Shown: positions 34,606 to 45,867 of the stretch, piece by piece | Numbering within the stretch: position 1 is the stretch's first letter | Layout: each line of letters starts with the position of its first letter | Assembly (NCBI GenBank): GCA_963920705.1 | Contig: OY987225.1 | Coordinates: 34,263,458 to 34,327,457, forward strand | Reading direction: 5' to 3' | DNA length: 64,000 nt | Origin: Odiellus spinosus | Lineage: Eukaryota > Arthropoda > Arachnida > Opiliones > Phalangiidae | Notes under the pieces: model-generated | Database searches by the model: none | What the model saw: only the letters and a program-made list of their open reading frames with translations | Told to the model about the DNA's origin: nothing | Made by a program: the position numbers and the translations under genes

Positions 34606-35290
34606 TTGAATTTTCTGACCATTTGAGGATTAATTTTAAAATTTTCTGACCATTTGAGGATTAATTTTAAAATTTTCTGACCATTTTAGGATCAATTTTA
34701 AAATTTCCTGACCATTTTAGGGTCAATTTTAAAATTTCCTGACCATTTTAGGATCAATTAAAAATTTCCTGACCATTTTAGGATCAATTAAAAATTTCCT
34801 GACCATTTTAGGATCAATTAAAAATTTCCTGACCATTTTAGGATCAATTAAAAAAAAATCTGACCATTTTAGGATCAATTTTAAAATTTTCTGACCATTT
34901 TAGGATCAATTTTAAAATTTTCCGACCATTTTAGGATAATTTTAAAATTTTCTGACCATTTTAGGATCAATTTTAAAATTTTCTGACCATTTTAGGATCA
35001 ATTTTAAAATTTTCTGACCATTTTAGGATCAATTTTAAAATTTCCTGACCATTTTAGGATCAATTTTAAAATTTTCTGACCATTTTAGGATCAATTTTAA
35101 AATTTTCTGCCCATTTTAGGATCAATTTTAAAATTTCCTGACCATTTCTGGATCAATTTTAAAATTTCCTGACCATTTCTGGATCAATTTTAAAATTTCC
35201 TGCCCATGTCTGGATCAATTTAAAAATTATATCACCCCATTTCTAGACAAATTTTAAAAGTTTGTAACCATATTTTTGATGAATATTAAA
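34606..35290. repeat. 31-bp minisatellite (ctgaccattttaggatcaat)
   Basis: About 22 units of gaccattttaggatcaattt plus taaaattttct, with a run of shortened units (ggatcaattaaaaatttcct) at about 34745-34855 and diverged units at the right. The CCTGACC theme links it to arrays at 3030, 5385 and 35930. Confidence 0.94.
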
Positions 35291-35925
35291 ATTCTCCGAA
35301 TATTTCTCGTGTTTACAAAGATACCCGCTAGGTTTTAGTTTAGCAGACGACAATAGTTTTGACTAACGCTATAGCGCGATCACTTACCCACTACCATAGG
35401 AATTATAGATCAGATAGTTGAGGAAAAAAGCGGTATTGTTAAGGGGTCCCTAATCTGGAGGTTTAGACGGGCGTAAAAGAAATAAACAGACCTTATGGCA
35501 ATGTGGCAAAACTATTAAAACGTCGAAAAAGACGGGCTCTCGAAAAAAAGGAACTCTATGCGGCTATCCACATCCCAATCACCCCAATTGTAATCAGCGC
35601 CCAAAATGCCACCCACACACTCCACTCTCTCCCAGTGAGCCAGACACCAGTTAAAAGAAGAAAAAAAAAAAAAAAAAAGGCTGGTTGCCATCTTGATTTT
35701 TACTTTTACAATTTTTTTTTTTGAATTTCTATTAGCACTTTTTCCGAACTACAATTTACGGTATTTTTGTGCTTAAAAGACAAAGTAGCTTACGTACTTG
35801 TGGTGTTTTAATTACTTGAATTTTTGAGACTGATACAACTTGGTTTAAACCTAGAAAACTTAAAATCTTATGGGGAACTTTTCATTCATACACGCTACAA
35901 AAATTCCATGACCTTTTCACTTGAC
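35291..35925. other. Non-coding stretch, no gene seen
   Basis: Contains an A tract near 35660-35680. Open frames at 35503-35724 and 35824-36012 lack recognisable motifs. Confidence 0.35.
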
Positions 35926-35929
35926 CTTT

Positions 35930-36420
35930 TGGATCAATTTTCAAATTTCCCTGAATATTTTCCAAGATTTTCAACGTTTACGACGATTTACAGATTCCCT
36001 GATCACTTTTGAACAATTTTCAAAAATTCCCCGACTTCTTCGTAAAATTTTGAACCAATTTTCAAAATTCCCTGACTTTTTCGTGACATTTTGAACCAAT
36101 TTTCAAAATTCCCTGACTTTTTCGTGACCTTTGGAACCAATTTTCAAATTCCCTCATTTTTTCTCCGAGGGGTCAGACACTCTTGAATTCGCTGTACACC
36201 TGAGTTCACTGAGTTCAGATTAGACAATGCATTGAGTTCGAACTCTTATGAACTCCGAGTTTAGCTTTGATAATGCAAAGAGTTAAAAAATTTTGTACAC
36301 CTGAGTTCGCGAGTGTCTGCCCCCTCGTTTTTTCCTGACCTTTGGAACAAATTTTCAAATTCAGTCACAGTTCCTGACCTTTTGAACTAATTTTCAAATT
36401 TTCCTGACCGGTGGAAAGCA
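35930..36420. repeat. Degenerate 40-bp CCCTGAC repeat
   Basis: About six imperfect units of ccctgactttttcgtgacat plus ttgaaccaattttcaaaatt, interrupted at 36165-36330 by unique sequence with two copies of acacctgagttc. Similar in theme to the 34606 array but with a different unit. Confidence 0.8.
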
Positions 36421-37639
36421 ATGCAGGACGTCCTTCGAAAAACCTCGCTACAAGTGATATTTATTAAATCTGACCTAGATGATTACGCGTTGCATTTTCT
36501 GGGTGAATCGTAATGGTGTGATCTTTGGTATAATCATCAGAGTAGCGTCGTGCGCGTGAGATCTCATTTTTCGTGGGTTTTCGACCCAGGACGCGTTACT
36601 TTTTCTCTTCATTTAAAAAAAAGTGGTTTTTCTTGTTTTTATATCATCAAATTTTGGGAGAGAGAGAGAGACAAGGGGGGAGGGGAGTATTTGGCCGTGT
36701 GTGGGTGGGGTCTAATTCTCCCGACACCCTTAATGTTAATGCCGGCCTGTGGTTTTATCCGTCCTGTCTATCAGGATTATAGGCTAAATAAGAAGAGCCC
36801 CGTTCGCGCCTGAACTTTAACCAGCAGCTATCATTGAAAATTAAATTTAATTTAATTAATATTAAAAATAATTTACAACCAAGATATAGAGGCAATTAAG
36901 ACTTATGAAATATATTTTTAGGTGAAGAAGAAAAAGAGGTTTTTAATCGAAAAGAGACAATTTAAAATGAAAATAAAAAAGGTGAAAAATTATTATCTGT
37001 TTGATTTTCTATTATAATTAACGTTAATTTAGTTACTTCGATTAAGCCCCTGACCTTCCCCTATTGGTTTAATTATTATACAATGTTATAAACCCTTATC
37101 ATTACGCGTGGGCCTAAAACTAAGATTATGAAAAAAACACTAAAAAACTAAAATAATCCAAGAATCTGATTTTTAATTGGAATTCTATGGACGTAAATGT
37201 AATAAAATTGTTGGGATAAGACTTTTAAAACCAATATACTTCAGATAGCTTGATTTATATTTCAATTTAATTACCAATTTAATGGTTTACGGGAAAACTC
37301 GGTCTAGGACAGATTACGAGTAAGACGAATTAATTATTTTTATAGATTTTAACGAGAGATTGATAATGGCCATCCCTTTTTCCAGGGAAGATTTATATTG
37401 GGTATATATTTTAAATATCTATCTAACAAGTATTTTTATTTTATTTTGAATGTCATAGATATATTAGGAATGCCTTTATTTGGTCTAATTTCGTTGGAAT
37501 TTTTAAATTCGAACCATTTTTAACTAAATTAGGACGAGTTTTCCTGATTGGGTAAACCGATGGGAGCGCGTTGATAAAGTAAAACTGACGTCATACTTTA
37601 GGTTAATAAAATTCACGCGCGTTTTTCTATTTCTCGCGA
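36421..37639. other. Non-coding stretch, no gene seen
   Basis: Includes an AG tract at about 36658-36671 and a G-rich section to 36715. Overlapping frames at 36550-36813 have no recognised domain. Confidence 0.4.
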
Positions 37640-37712
37640 TTAAAGGGAAACTAAAAGCTAAAAATTAAAATAAATTCAAAAACATTTTTAGATTAGTTTA
37701 GTTTCCCTTTAA
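37640..37712. mobile_element. Minimal TTAA-ended MITE (73 bp)
   Basis: Perfect 16-bp TIRs (TTAAAGGGAAACTAAA and complement) enclose only about 40 bp of AT-rich sequence. It is the smallest complete member of the TTAAAGGGA group here. Confidence 0.82.
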
Positions 37713-39043
37713 AATTGGTGATAGGGTCCTCTTTAACCGGTTACGAAATAGGGGAGGCGATTAAAAACGTCATTAATTATTACATATAGGGTCCATTAAC
37801 ATTTATATCAGGCGCGTACTTTTCAAAATTAATTTTCCAAAAAGCAAAATTTTAATTGAGTATTTCTTTCTTCGTATCGCGTCTATTAACAATAGACAAA
37901 GATGCCGCGGGGAAAACGACTCGCGATCCTTGGAAAATTCATTCTTGGAAAGGACCAGTTTTAATCCGTAATAACGGGTTAAACTAAGGGATTTTTTTCA
38001 AGTTGTTTCGAAGACTGTCATCGAATATAGAGCGCGTAAAAAGAGAGTGGTGGCTATAATTTCTAGGATGTCGCGAGCGCCGATAGTTTTTGGCTTAAGT
38101 TATAAAGCTAGCGTCAAAAGTAATAATTAAAAACCGATAGAGGCTAATTATAATTTCTATAGACCACTTATTACATCCAAACGAGAGAGAGAAAGACACG
38201 GAGAAAGGCATAAGAGAATCGTACATAGACTAGGAGGATGGAGGGCTTAAATACATCAGAGTTGAAATTCACACATTTTTATTATATTTTTTTTATTTTA
38301 TTTATGGAAGTCATTTATTTATGATCTTATGAGTCTATATATTTTTGGATTTTGCGAGTCTATGGAGTTCAGTAATTTTATTTTTATTTAATTATATTTA
38401 TATCTTATTAATGAATTAATAAATTTAATTTATATTTTATTAATTCATAATTTATTTAATTATTAATTTTAATTATTTTATTTTGTTTATTTGTTTTTAT
38501 TTTTAATTAATTATTAATTTATATTTTGTTAATTCATTTATTTAACTATTTTATTAATTTTAATTATTTTTATTTTTATTAATTAATTTATAAAGATATT
38601 AACCAGAGGTAATTTTATTGATTTAGATTTAATTTTATTGTTTATTTCGTTAATTTATTTTATTTACGGATAAGGCGATATATTATTGTACTAAAATTAG
38701 TCTTAATTTCTTTATTTTTCAGTCAAAACGTAAAGCACTCGTAGGAGCGTTAGAAGACTATCGCATTTCAACTCCAAGGTTTTTATTTAATGTGGTCTCT
38801 ACTTTGATTTGTGGAAACCAGTTGTAATTGCTGTCTAATTACGGGCCTCGCTGCTTTTCTTTATATATGTATATATATTTTTCTATTTGATAGTTCTCTC
38901 CTAAGGCTTATAAACAGGTAAAGGTATATCTATTAAGTTTAGTTTCTTAGCTCTCGAGTGCCGGAGAAAGCGAGCAACGCGGCTATTTAATTAGTTTTAA
39001 TTAGCTAGTTCTTAAGACCATTTTTTCTTATTATTCTTTCTTC
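37713..39043. other. Non-coding stretch, very AT-rich at 38280-38690
   Basis: The AT block is built from tttatttaattattaatttt-type wording without a fixed period. No gene or RNA recognised. Confidence 0.45.
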
Positions 39044-39558
39044 TTAAAGGAAATATGAAGTAACGAAAACAATTTTTAATAAATGCATCGATAAAACTTA
39101 TTAAAACGAAGCTTATTAAATGGTTTTTAAGCTAGAAATTAATTACATTCGTTCGAAATTTATCGAGCTTTCACTAACGCTCGGTAATTGGCTAACTTCG
39201 TTGCAAGCTCGCGCCAAAACTAACTTCGTTGGAAGCGCGCGCAAAAATTTCTAACTTCGTTGGAAGCGCGCGCAAAAATTTCTAACTTCGTTGGAAGCGC
39301 GCGCAAAAATTTCTAACTTCGTTGGAAGCGCGCGCCAAAGTTTAAAAAGGCTTCAACTCGCGCGAGCACGTTTTTCGTGTCACGCGCTGTCGAATATATA
39401 AGTGCGAGATATTTAATACGCGACGCTTCAAAATGGGCTAATGTGGACAGATTTTAATCGCGTGAATAAATATTAGAATCTAGTATATTTAATATTATTT
39501 TTTAACTAATGGCGTCTATCTATAAAACAATTGTTTCGTAGCTTCATTATCCCTTTAC
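39044..39558. mobile_element. TTAA-type element (about 515 bp) with GC-rich minisatellite
   Basis: The left end TTAAAGGAAATATGAAG and right end GCTTCATTATCCCTTTA are imperfect inverted repeats. The right TTAA is degraded. The interior holds a 31-bp GC-containing array at about 39190-39345. Confidence 0.62.
39190..39345. repeat. 31-bp GC-containing minisatellite
   Basis: About five units of cgttggaagcgcgcgcaaaa plus atttctaactt; three are identical. It is flanked by more GCGCGC-containing sequence to 39380. Confidence 0.92.
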
Positions 39559-40085
39559 CACTCCAAAAATAATTGCGATTCAAAGAAAATTTTAATGATA
39601 TTCGTTTGGGTAGAATTAACTGATATTTTCTTTCTTCGTACCTATACAAAGTTTCAATCTAAGTATGGTACGAATTAGTTTCGAAAAAACTCGTTATTAT
39701 TAAAATTTTTAACGCTTTCAAAGCTCGTAAACAACTATATTTTACGTGAAATTATATTTTCCAAAAGATTCCCCGAATTATCTCTCCCGCACTCACGTTG
39801 AGATAATTAAAAAAAAATTCTTAGAAATTAAAAACTACGGTATACAATTTTTATAATAATTGCCCAACTAAATATAAAGGTGAATATGGCAGACCAAAGT
39901 AATTGGTAATTAAAATCCGGGCTTATACCATACACGTCATACCCGTGGGATTAAAACTGTCATCGCCAGTTCAGTTAGAAATCTACGAGATTAATCCAGG
40001 GCTGGATTAAAAAGCGGGGGAGGCAGGGGGTCAAGAGCCCTAAGGTGCCACAAAAATTAACCTATAGTTAATTATTTATATGGAT
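39559..40085. other. Non-coding stretch, no gene seen
   Basis: Unique AT-rich sequence. Confidence 0.4.
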
Positions 40086-40089
40086 GATG

Positions 40090-40798
40090 AACTCAAGTTT
40101 GAGCCCAAAAACCAAAGAAGTTTGAGCCCAAAAACAAAAGGAGTTTGAGCCCAAAAACCAAAGGAGTTCGAGCCCAAAAACAAAAGGAGTTTGAGCCCAA
40201 AAACCAAAGGAGTTTGAGCCCAAAAACAAAAGGAGTTTGAGCCCAAAAACAAAAGGAGTTTGAGCCCAAAAACAAAAGGAGTTTGAGCCCCAAAACAAAA
40301 CAATTTTGAGCCCAAAAACCAAAGGAGTTCGAGCCCGAAAACCAAAGGAGTTCGAGCCCGAAAACCAAAGGAGTTCGAGCCCAAAAACAAAAGGAGTTTG
40401 AGCCCAAAAACAAAAGGAGTTTGAGCCCAAAAACAAAAGGAGTTTGAGCCCAAAAACAAAAGGAGTTTGAGCCCCAAAACAAAACAATTTTGAGCCCAAA
40501 AACCAAAGGAGTTCGAGCCCGAAAACCAAAGGAGTTCGAGCCCGAAAACCAAAGGAGTTCGAGCCCAAAAACCAAAGGAGTTCGAGCCCAAAAACCAAAG
40601 GAGTTCGAGCCCAAAAACCAAAGGAGTTTGAGCCCAAAAACCAAAGGAGTTTGAGCCCAAAAACCAAAGGAGTTTGAGCCCAAAAACCAAAGGAGTTTGA
40701 GCCCAAAAACAAAAGGAGTTTGAGCCCAAAAACAAAAGGAGTTTGAGCCCAAAAACAAAAGGAGTTTGAGCCCAAAAACAAAAGGAGTTTGAAACCAA
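40090..40798 (-). repeat. 23-bp minisatellite, about 30 units, with 184-bp higher-order repeat
   Basis: Units of ggagtttgagcccaaaaaca aaa. Variant units are ordered: gagccccaaaacaaaacaat recurs 184 bp apart (eight units), followed each time by the same series of gttcgagcccgaaaacc variants, showing duplication of a multi-unit block. Because 23 is not a multiple of three and the unit has no stop in any minus-strand frame, three overlapping frames of 240-269 codons appear. They are artefacts of the array. Confidence 0.95.
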
Positions 40799-41584
40799 AA
40801 ACCAATTTCATTTCTCACTCGAGTTATTAACCTGAAAATTTGATACTTGGAATCGAGGCAAAAGTAACTGAAACAAGGACCACTAGAAGGCGCCACGATC
40901 ACCTTAAAATCCTAAATAACTTCATACTTTTAAATAAAAATTCTTATGACGTCAATTGTTCTTTTAGATACGCGTTTGCCTTATTATTATTATTTTTTTC
41001 ATTAAATTCTAATTTTCTTCGTAATATCTTCAAGAATTTGATCATTAAGTGTAAGTCTAAGTAGGTCAAGTCGTTGTACAATACTGTAGAGAGAGAGAGA
41101 GAAAAACTTAAGTTTCTACTTAATAATATATAAAATTAAACTTTAAATAATTCGAGTTAAAAGTCATTAAAAAGTAAAAAAAAATGGAGGAAATAAAAAT
41201 CGTCAGCCCGTGAATAATTATTCTAAAATCTAGCGATGATAATTCCAATTGCCACACAGCCGCGATTATCGTTATTTTATCATATTTAAAATATACTTAA
41301 ATTTATAATAATGAATAATACTTAAGCGTAGAAAATTAATTTCATAATAATATATATATTTAATAAGTCGTTACCGACCGTATAATGGGTTTTACCCTAA
41401 CTACGTTTATGAATTAATTTTATTTATTTATTTATTTATTTATGCCTTTGCGTAATTTTAAAACCATTAATTTAACCTTGAATTATTGTTTACACATTTA
41501 TTTACACTCGGTTGTTTACTGTTCTAAGCTGGTGGATCATTTAAAGATGATTTAAATTAAAATTAAATACTGATTTAAATATTC
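40799..41584. other. Non-coding stretch with a CTCF-like motif
   Basis: CCACTAGAAGGCGCC at 40880-40894 is close to the CTCF core. An AG tract lies at about 41088-41100 and an ATTT tract at 41421-41444. No gene supported. Confidence 0.35.
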
Positions 41585-41790
41585 CCAACACACAGAAAAA
41601 TATCTCCAAGTTTTAACAAAAGTCTAAAACCTTATTTCATAAAAGTAAACATCGCCACGTAGCTTAACGCTATCAGCAAAGGCCCAGTTTTAATTATTAG
41701 CAAATCACTTAAAATTAGACAAAAAAGTCATCACCCCTGTCTGGCTCTAGTGATTTGGACTCTCCCTTGATATTTTGAGTCAGTCCAATT
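41585..41790 (-). repeat. Dispersed repeat family D, uninterrupted copy
   Basis: On the minus strand it reads gagagtccaaatcactagag, cagacaggggtgatgac, ttttaagtgatttgc, ttaagctacgtggcg, tttacttttatgaaataagg and gacttttgttaa. It spans the point where the 25447 MITE inserted, so it approximates the empty site. Confidence 0.75.
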
Positions 41791-42278
41791 TAAATATAAT
41801 TTTTGAAATAAATTTGAAGGTAAACGCCTAACGTATAAAGATTAAAATAATATCCTGATGCACTCCTATCTTGTTTCTATAATTTGGAGACTTTTTGACC
41901 CCTCCCCCTTCCATATGGGGGTTCAAATAAAACAGGAAATGAAGGAATATCACTCCCTCTAGAAGAAATGGACTTCTACGTTTGCCAAATGCTATTTATT
42001 TCTATAATATATGTACGTGTACGCGCGCCTTTAGACGGTAAAATTTGGAGTTTTCTTGCAAAAACTTTTTCCTGACCGGACCGGACATCAAGAAGGCGCT
42101 TATTATAGCAATTAACGCAAAGAGGGGGCCAAAAGGCATACGCTTTCAAATTTGCAGTTTTTTTTTTTTTTCCTCATGAAGGGGCCAACTATATTAAGAA
42201 CTATGTTTTGATTCAGTTCCAGTTTACAATAAACTCGAAGGTACGATTCATATTTTATAGTAAATGTGATTTCGTTTC
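41791..42278. other. Non-coding stretch, no gene seen
   Basis: Includes a short inverted motif tttgacccctccccc / atgggggttcaaa at about 41897-41930, reminiscent of the ends of the 45508-45867 element. Confidence 0.35.
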
Positions 42279-42646
42279 TTAAAGGGATAATGAAAGAAAA
42301 TGGTTAAAAAATTAATATAAATAGCTAAGCCTAACTCGAATTCCTACAAATTAAAGAAAGAATGAATTATAGTTAGAAAAAATAATTGGTGAAATTCTAA
42401 TTAAATTAGTTACAACTTTGAAAAGGAACTAATAACCAATGTAAAATATTTTTTTCTATGTTAATTTATACCCTTATTAGATTGCGATTGAATTAAAATG
42501 AATTTAATCGTTAAAATATTAAAATAAATTATTAATGAGACTAATGAATTCGTTAATAATTCATTTGAATAATATATTAATTTCAGCACCATGGTGATAA
42601 ACAAACTTCAATTAAAACACTTTCGGGCATTTCATTCTCCCTTTAA
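42279..42646. mobile_element. TTAA-ended MITE (368 bp)
   Basis: The left end TTAAAGGGATAATGAAA and right end TTTCATTCTCCCTTTAA are inverted with one mismatch on TTAA. The interior is AT-rich and non-coding. Confidence 0.8.
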
Positions 42647-43436
42647 AATAAAGAAATTTTTTGCACGCGCAGAAATCTCGAGGTGGGAAATAAAATCAGT
42701 TTGAGTTTACACTATAGGGGAAGTTAGGTTACCTTCATTCCTTTTACATTCAAGACGATTAAAATTGGTATAGCTAAAGTTGGTAGCGATGCAAACTGAA
42801 ACTGAAAGTATATAAATATACGGGCAACGGAGTAATCGGCGCGCGCACGCTCGACTCGTTAATTAGAGGGGAGAATATAATTTTGATTCTATAGTAAGGA
42901 GAACGGCCATTGGATTTCAAGTCGTACATCCGCCTAGACTCCTAGAGGATAGGTTTTCTTTTCTCACTAACTTCTACGAGTCCACGACCACCCCCTCACG
43001 CGTTAATTATACACCGCCGCTATATAAGGATGAAGTTTCGAGAGGTCAACCCGAAATACAGTAATTGGCCCACCCCCCCTCTTCGATATAACCTAGAGCT
43101 TTAACATTATATAGAAAAGAAGGAAAAAAAATGTGTCGGACTGGAAAATAAATTCTAAACTAACCTCGAAATTTTCTTAGTATTTCATTTAAAATACAAG
43201 TTATTCCTTAAACGTAGTGACCTTTGACCTATTTCCAGTTTGTCTTTCCGGCGCAAAGCGAAATTTAATGTCAATGTTAATTCTACTCCAGACACGAGGT
43301 AGTTAACCCATCGATAGAAAAGTTTAAAAAAAGGCACTAACTTTAGTTTTAAATGGTTAAAATGAAAGTTTTCTAAGAATATTTCTAAGGATTCGCTTCC
43401 ATATGCTGGAAAAATAATAAATTTTATTTTCAATAT
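42647..43436. other. Non-coding stretch, no gene seen
   Basis: GC-richer patch at 42830-43030 without exon-like structure. Minus-strand frame 43185-43433 has no recognised motif. Confidence 0.4.
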
Positions 43437-43440
43437 TTAA

Positions 43441-43620
43441 TATTTTGGGTTCTATATTTAATTTAGATTAAATTTTGGGTTCTATATTTAATTTAGATTA
43501 AATTTTGGGTTCTATATTTAATTTAGATTAAATTTTGGGTTCTATATTTAATTTAGATTAAATTTTGGGTTCTATATTTAATTTAGATTAAATTTTGGGT
43601 TCTATATTTAATTTAGATTA
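43441..43620. repeat. Perfect 30-bp tandem array, six units
   Basis: Six consecutive units of aattttgggttctatattta plus atttagatta; the first differs by a single base. This is the most homogeneous array in the window and is likely recent. Confidence 0.97.
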
Positions 43621-44395
43621 AGTTAATTATCAATTTAATTATCGTTACTAAACTAGTTAAAATGGTTTATTTTAATCTGAAGTTAAGAATTAATTTGACT
43701 AATATTTTAAGGTTAGTTTGGGTTATAATAGTTTGGGCATGGTTTGGGTTATTTATAACGTATAATAACGGGTTAGTTATTACTAACTAGAAGCGATAAA
43801 CTATTTGGAGCCTTTCAAGGTTGTAACGTAATAAGAGAAGAAAGGTCAAACCCTGCGTGAAACTAAACACGTTTAAGTTCAACTGGGTACTGATACTAGC
43901 GAGAAACCGAGAACAATAGTACGGAGCATTTGGATTTTAGGAACCCCCCTGAACCCTCCTTAACCTAAGATGATCTTAAAAAAAAAACAGAGATATAGGC
44001 GGGAATGGCTTCGATTCCTGAAATATGCCAGAGCACTTTTTCTATATTCTTTATCCAATACAGCTTCCCCATCTCTAATCTCTACCTCATGGCTTCTAGC
44101 ATGCCCCCCATTCTTTCCCATATCCAGCATCGTTACTATAGTCGATAGTCTCTTCCATCTCGAGGTGGCAGCAAATATAAAACTAGATAGCCCTTATCAA
44201 TATCTTTTTTTTTTTTTTTTTTTTTTTTTTGATAAATTATTTTATTTTTATCATTTTTATTTTTATTTTATAATTTAATTTTTATTTTTATTGTATTATT
44301 TTCATATTATATTTTATTTCGTCGGGAATTCACAAATATAAATAAAATAATATTCATATATATTCATATTATATTTTACTTCAATTTTATAATTT
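43621..44395. other. Non-coding stretch, possible retroposon ending in poly-T
   Basis: Sequence at 43970-44200 with mixed composition runs into a T tract at about 44206-44230. GCTTCGATTCC at about 44008-44018 resembles an RNA polymerase III B box, but no A box was found upstream, so a SINE is not called. Confidence 0.3.
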
Positions 44396-44399
44396 ATTA

Positions 44400-44822
44400 C
44401 TTCCGTATTATATTTCATTATTTCCCATATTATATTTCATTATTTCCCATATTAGATTTCATTATTTTCCATATTAGATTTCATTATTTTCCATATTATA
44501 TTTCATTATTTCCCATATTATATTTCATTATTTCCCATATTATATTTCATTATTTTCCATATTATATTTCATTATTTCCCATATTATATTTCATTATTTC
44601 CCATATTATATTTCATTGTTTCCCACATTATATTTCATTATTTCCCATACCATATTTCATTATTTCCCATACCATATTTCATTATTTCCCATATTATATT
44701 TCATTATTTCCCATATTATATTTCATTATTTCCCATATTATATTTCATTATTTCCCATATTATATTTCATTATGTCCCATATTATATTTCATTATTTCCC
44801 ATATTATATTTCATTATTTTTT
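44400..44822. repeat. 22-bp minisatellite (tatttcattatttcccatat ta)
   Basis: About 19 units with cccat/tccat and ttata/ttaga/ccata variants. The plus-strand open frame (Ile/Phe/His/Tyr-rich) reflects the repeat. Confidence 0.93.
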
Positions 44823-44944
44823 CATATATTTATTTATTTTATAGTAGACCTACATTTTAGTATAAATTAAATTTCATTATTTGAATAGTTTTTCCACGAA
44901 ATACTAACGAATACGAGCAACGATCACGCAGTAAATCACCCATG

Positions 44945-45030
44945 CTCTAATACTATCTCCATAAAACAAAATGGCCGCTAAATAGTACGTAGAAAAGTTA
45001 CGACGTGACGTCACTCGCAACCTTCGAATA
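44945..45030 (-). repeat. Dispersed repeat family C, copy 2
   Basis: The reverse complement of family C: tccataaaacaaaatggc, then gtgacgtcactcgcaacctt. Confidence 0.6.
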
Positions 45031-45507
45031 TATTTATCTAATGGAAACCGAAACTAACAATCTTTGGAATATATCTTCACTCTAAAAATTCCTTTAGCAT
45101 TTTTGCCCTCTAGCGGTGAACTTTACAACGAGATAAGGCTTAACGAGGACCTATTTAATTTGGAAAAGTCGGGGCTGTAAGGCGGAATGACCACGTACGC
45201 TACCATCTTTCGCTATTATTACCTTAACTTGTACTTGTACAGTTCGCAGGACGCTCATAGGGTCATCGACAAAAAAGAAAAAAAAACCTCCATAACAAGA
45301 CTCGGACTCCTTTGTTAGTTTTTAGCCTCCCCCCAAGATGAAGCTTCCCCCCCCAAGAGGGTTAAAGTAAAGTAAAGAGGGGGGTTGCCGATTACTTAAA
45401 GGAAAAGTACCCAGTGAAATTTAAAGTCACAGTGACACCATTTTTTTGAAGTTCGATAAATTATATATTTATCTTTTTTGTATAATGTACTAGTCTGAAC
45501 AGACCTC
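45031..45507. other. Non-coding stretch with a CTCF-like motif
   Basis: GCCCTCTAGCGG at 45115-45126 is the reverse complement of CCGCTAGAGGGC. A lone TTAAAGTCACAGTGACACC at 45421 resembles the TTAAAGTG-ended group. Confidence 0.35.
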
Positions 45508-45867
45508 ATTTATTTTGACCCCTACAAAGGGGGTAGACAACAAACTGAATCATACCTGTAAAGAGGGATAATGAACTCGAGAAAATATACCAGAGGAATA
45601 GAAGGAGAGGTTTAAAATGGCACGAGCGAAAGGTGATCTTATTATTTCCGGTTAAGCAGTGGCATCAACCAATGAGAGAAAACCGGAACAGAGGAGATAC
45701 CTAAAATGCCATTCTAGTAATGCCTGTACAAACGAGGAAGCTTCTATTCTTCTAATATATTTTCTCTGATGATGAGCTCATGCGCAGTGTCGACGATGTT
45801 TCATCACCCTTTGCTCGTCAGATTCCGCGGTTTGTCTACCCCCATTGGGGGGGGGGTCAAAATAAAT
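45508..45867. mobile_element. Possible TIR element with G/C-run ends
   Basis: atttattttgacccctacaa plus agggggtagacaa at the left is inverted at the right as ttgtctacccccattggggg plus ggggtcaaaataaat. The two arms are about 35 bp with a gap in the G/C run. No coding interior and no clear TSD, so the call is tentative. Confidence 0.5.

Noticed and set aside
40068-40902. Three overlapping minus-strand frames of 240-269 codons
   Set aside because: All three frames read the same 23-bp array; a unit that is open in every frame and shifts frame each copy produces this without selection for protein.
43970-44232. Possible SINE ending in poly-T
   Set aside because: A B-box-like GCTTCGATTCC is present, but no A box at the right distance, no target duplication and no second copy were found; the T tract would also be on the wrong side for a plus-strand element.
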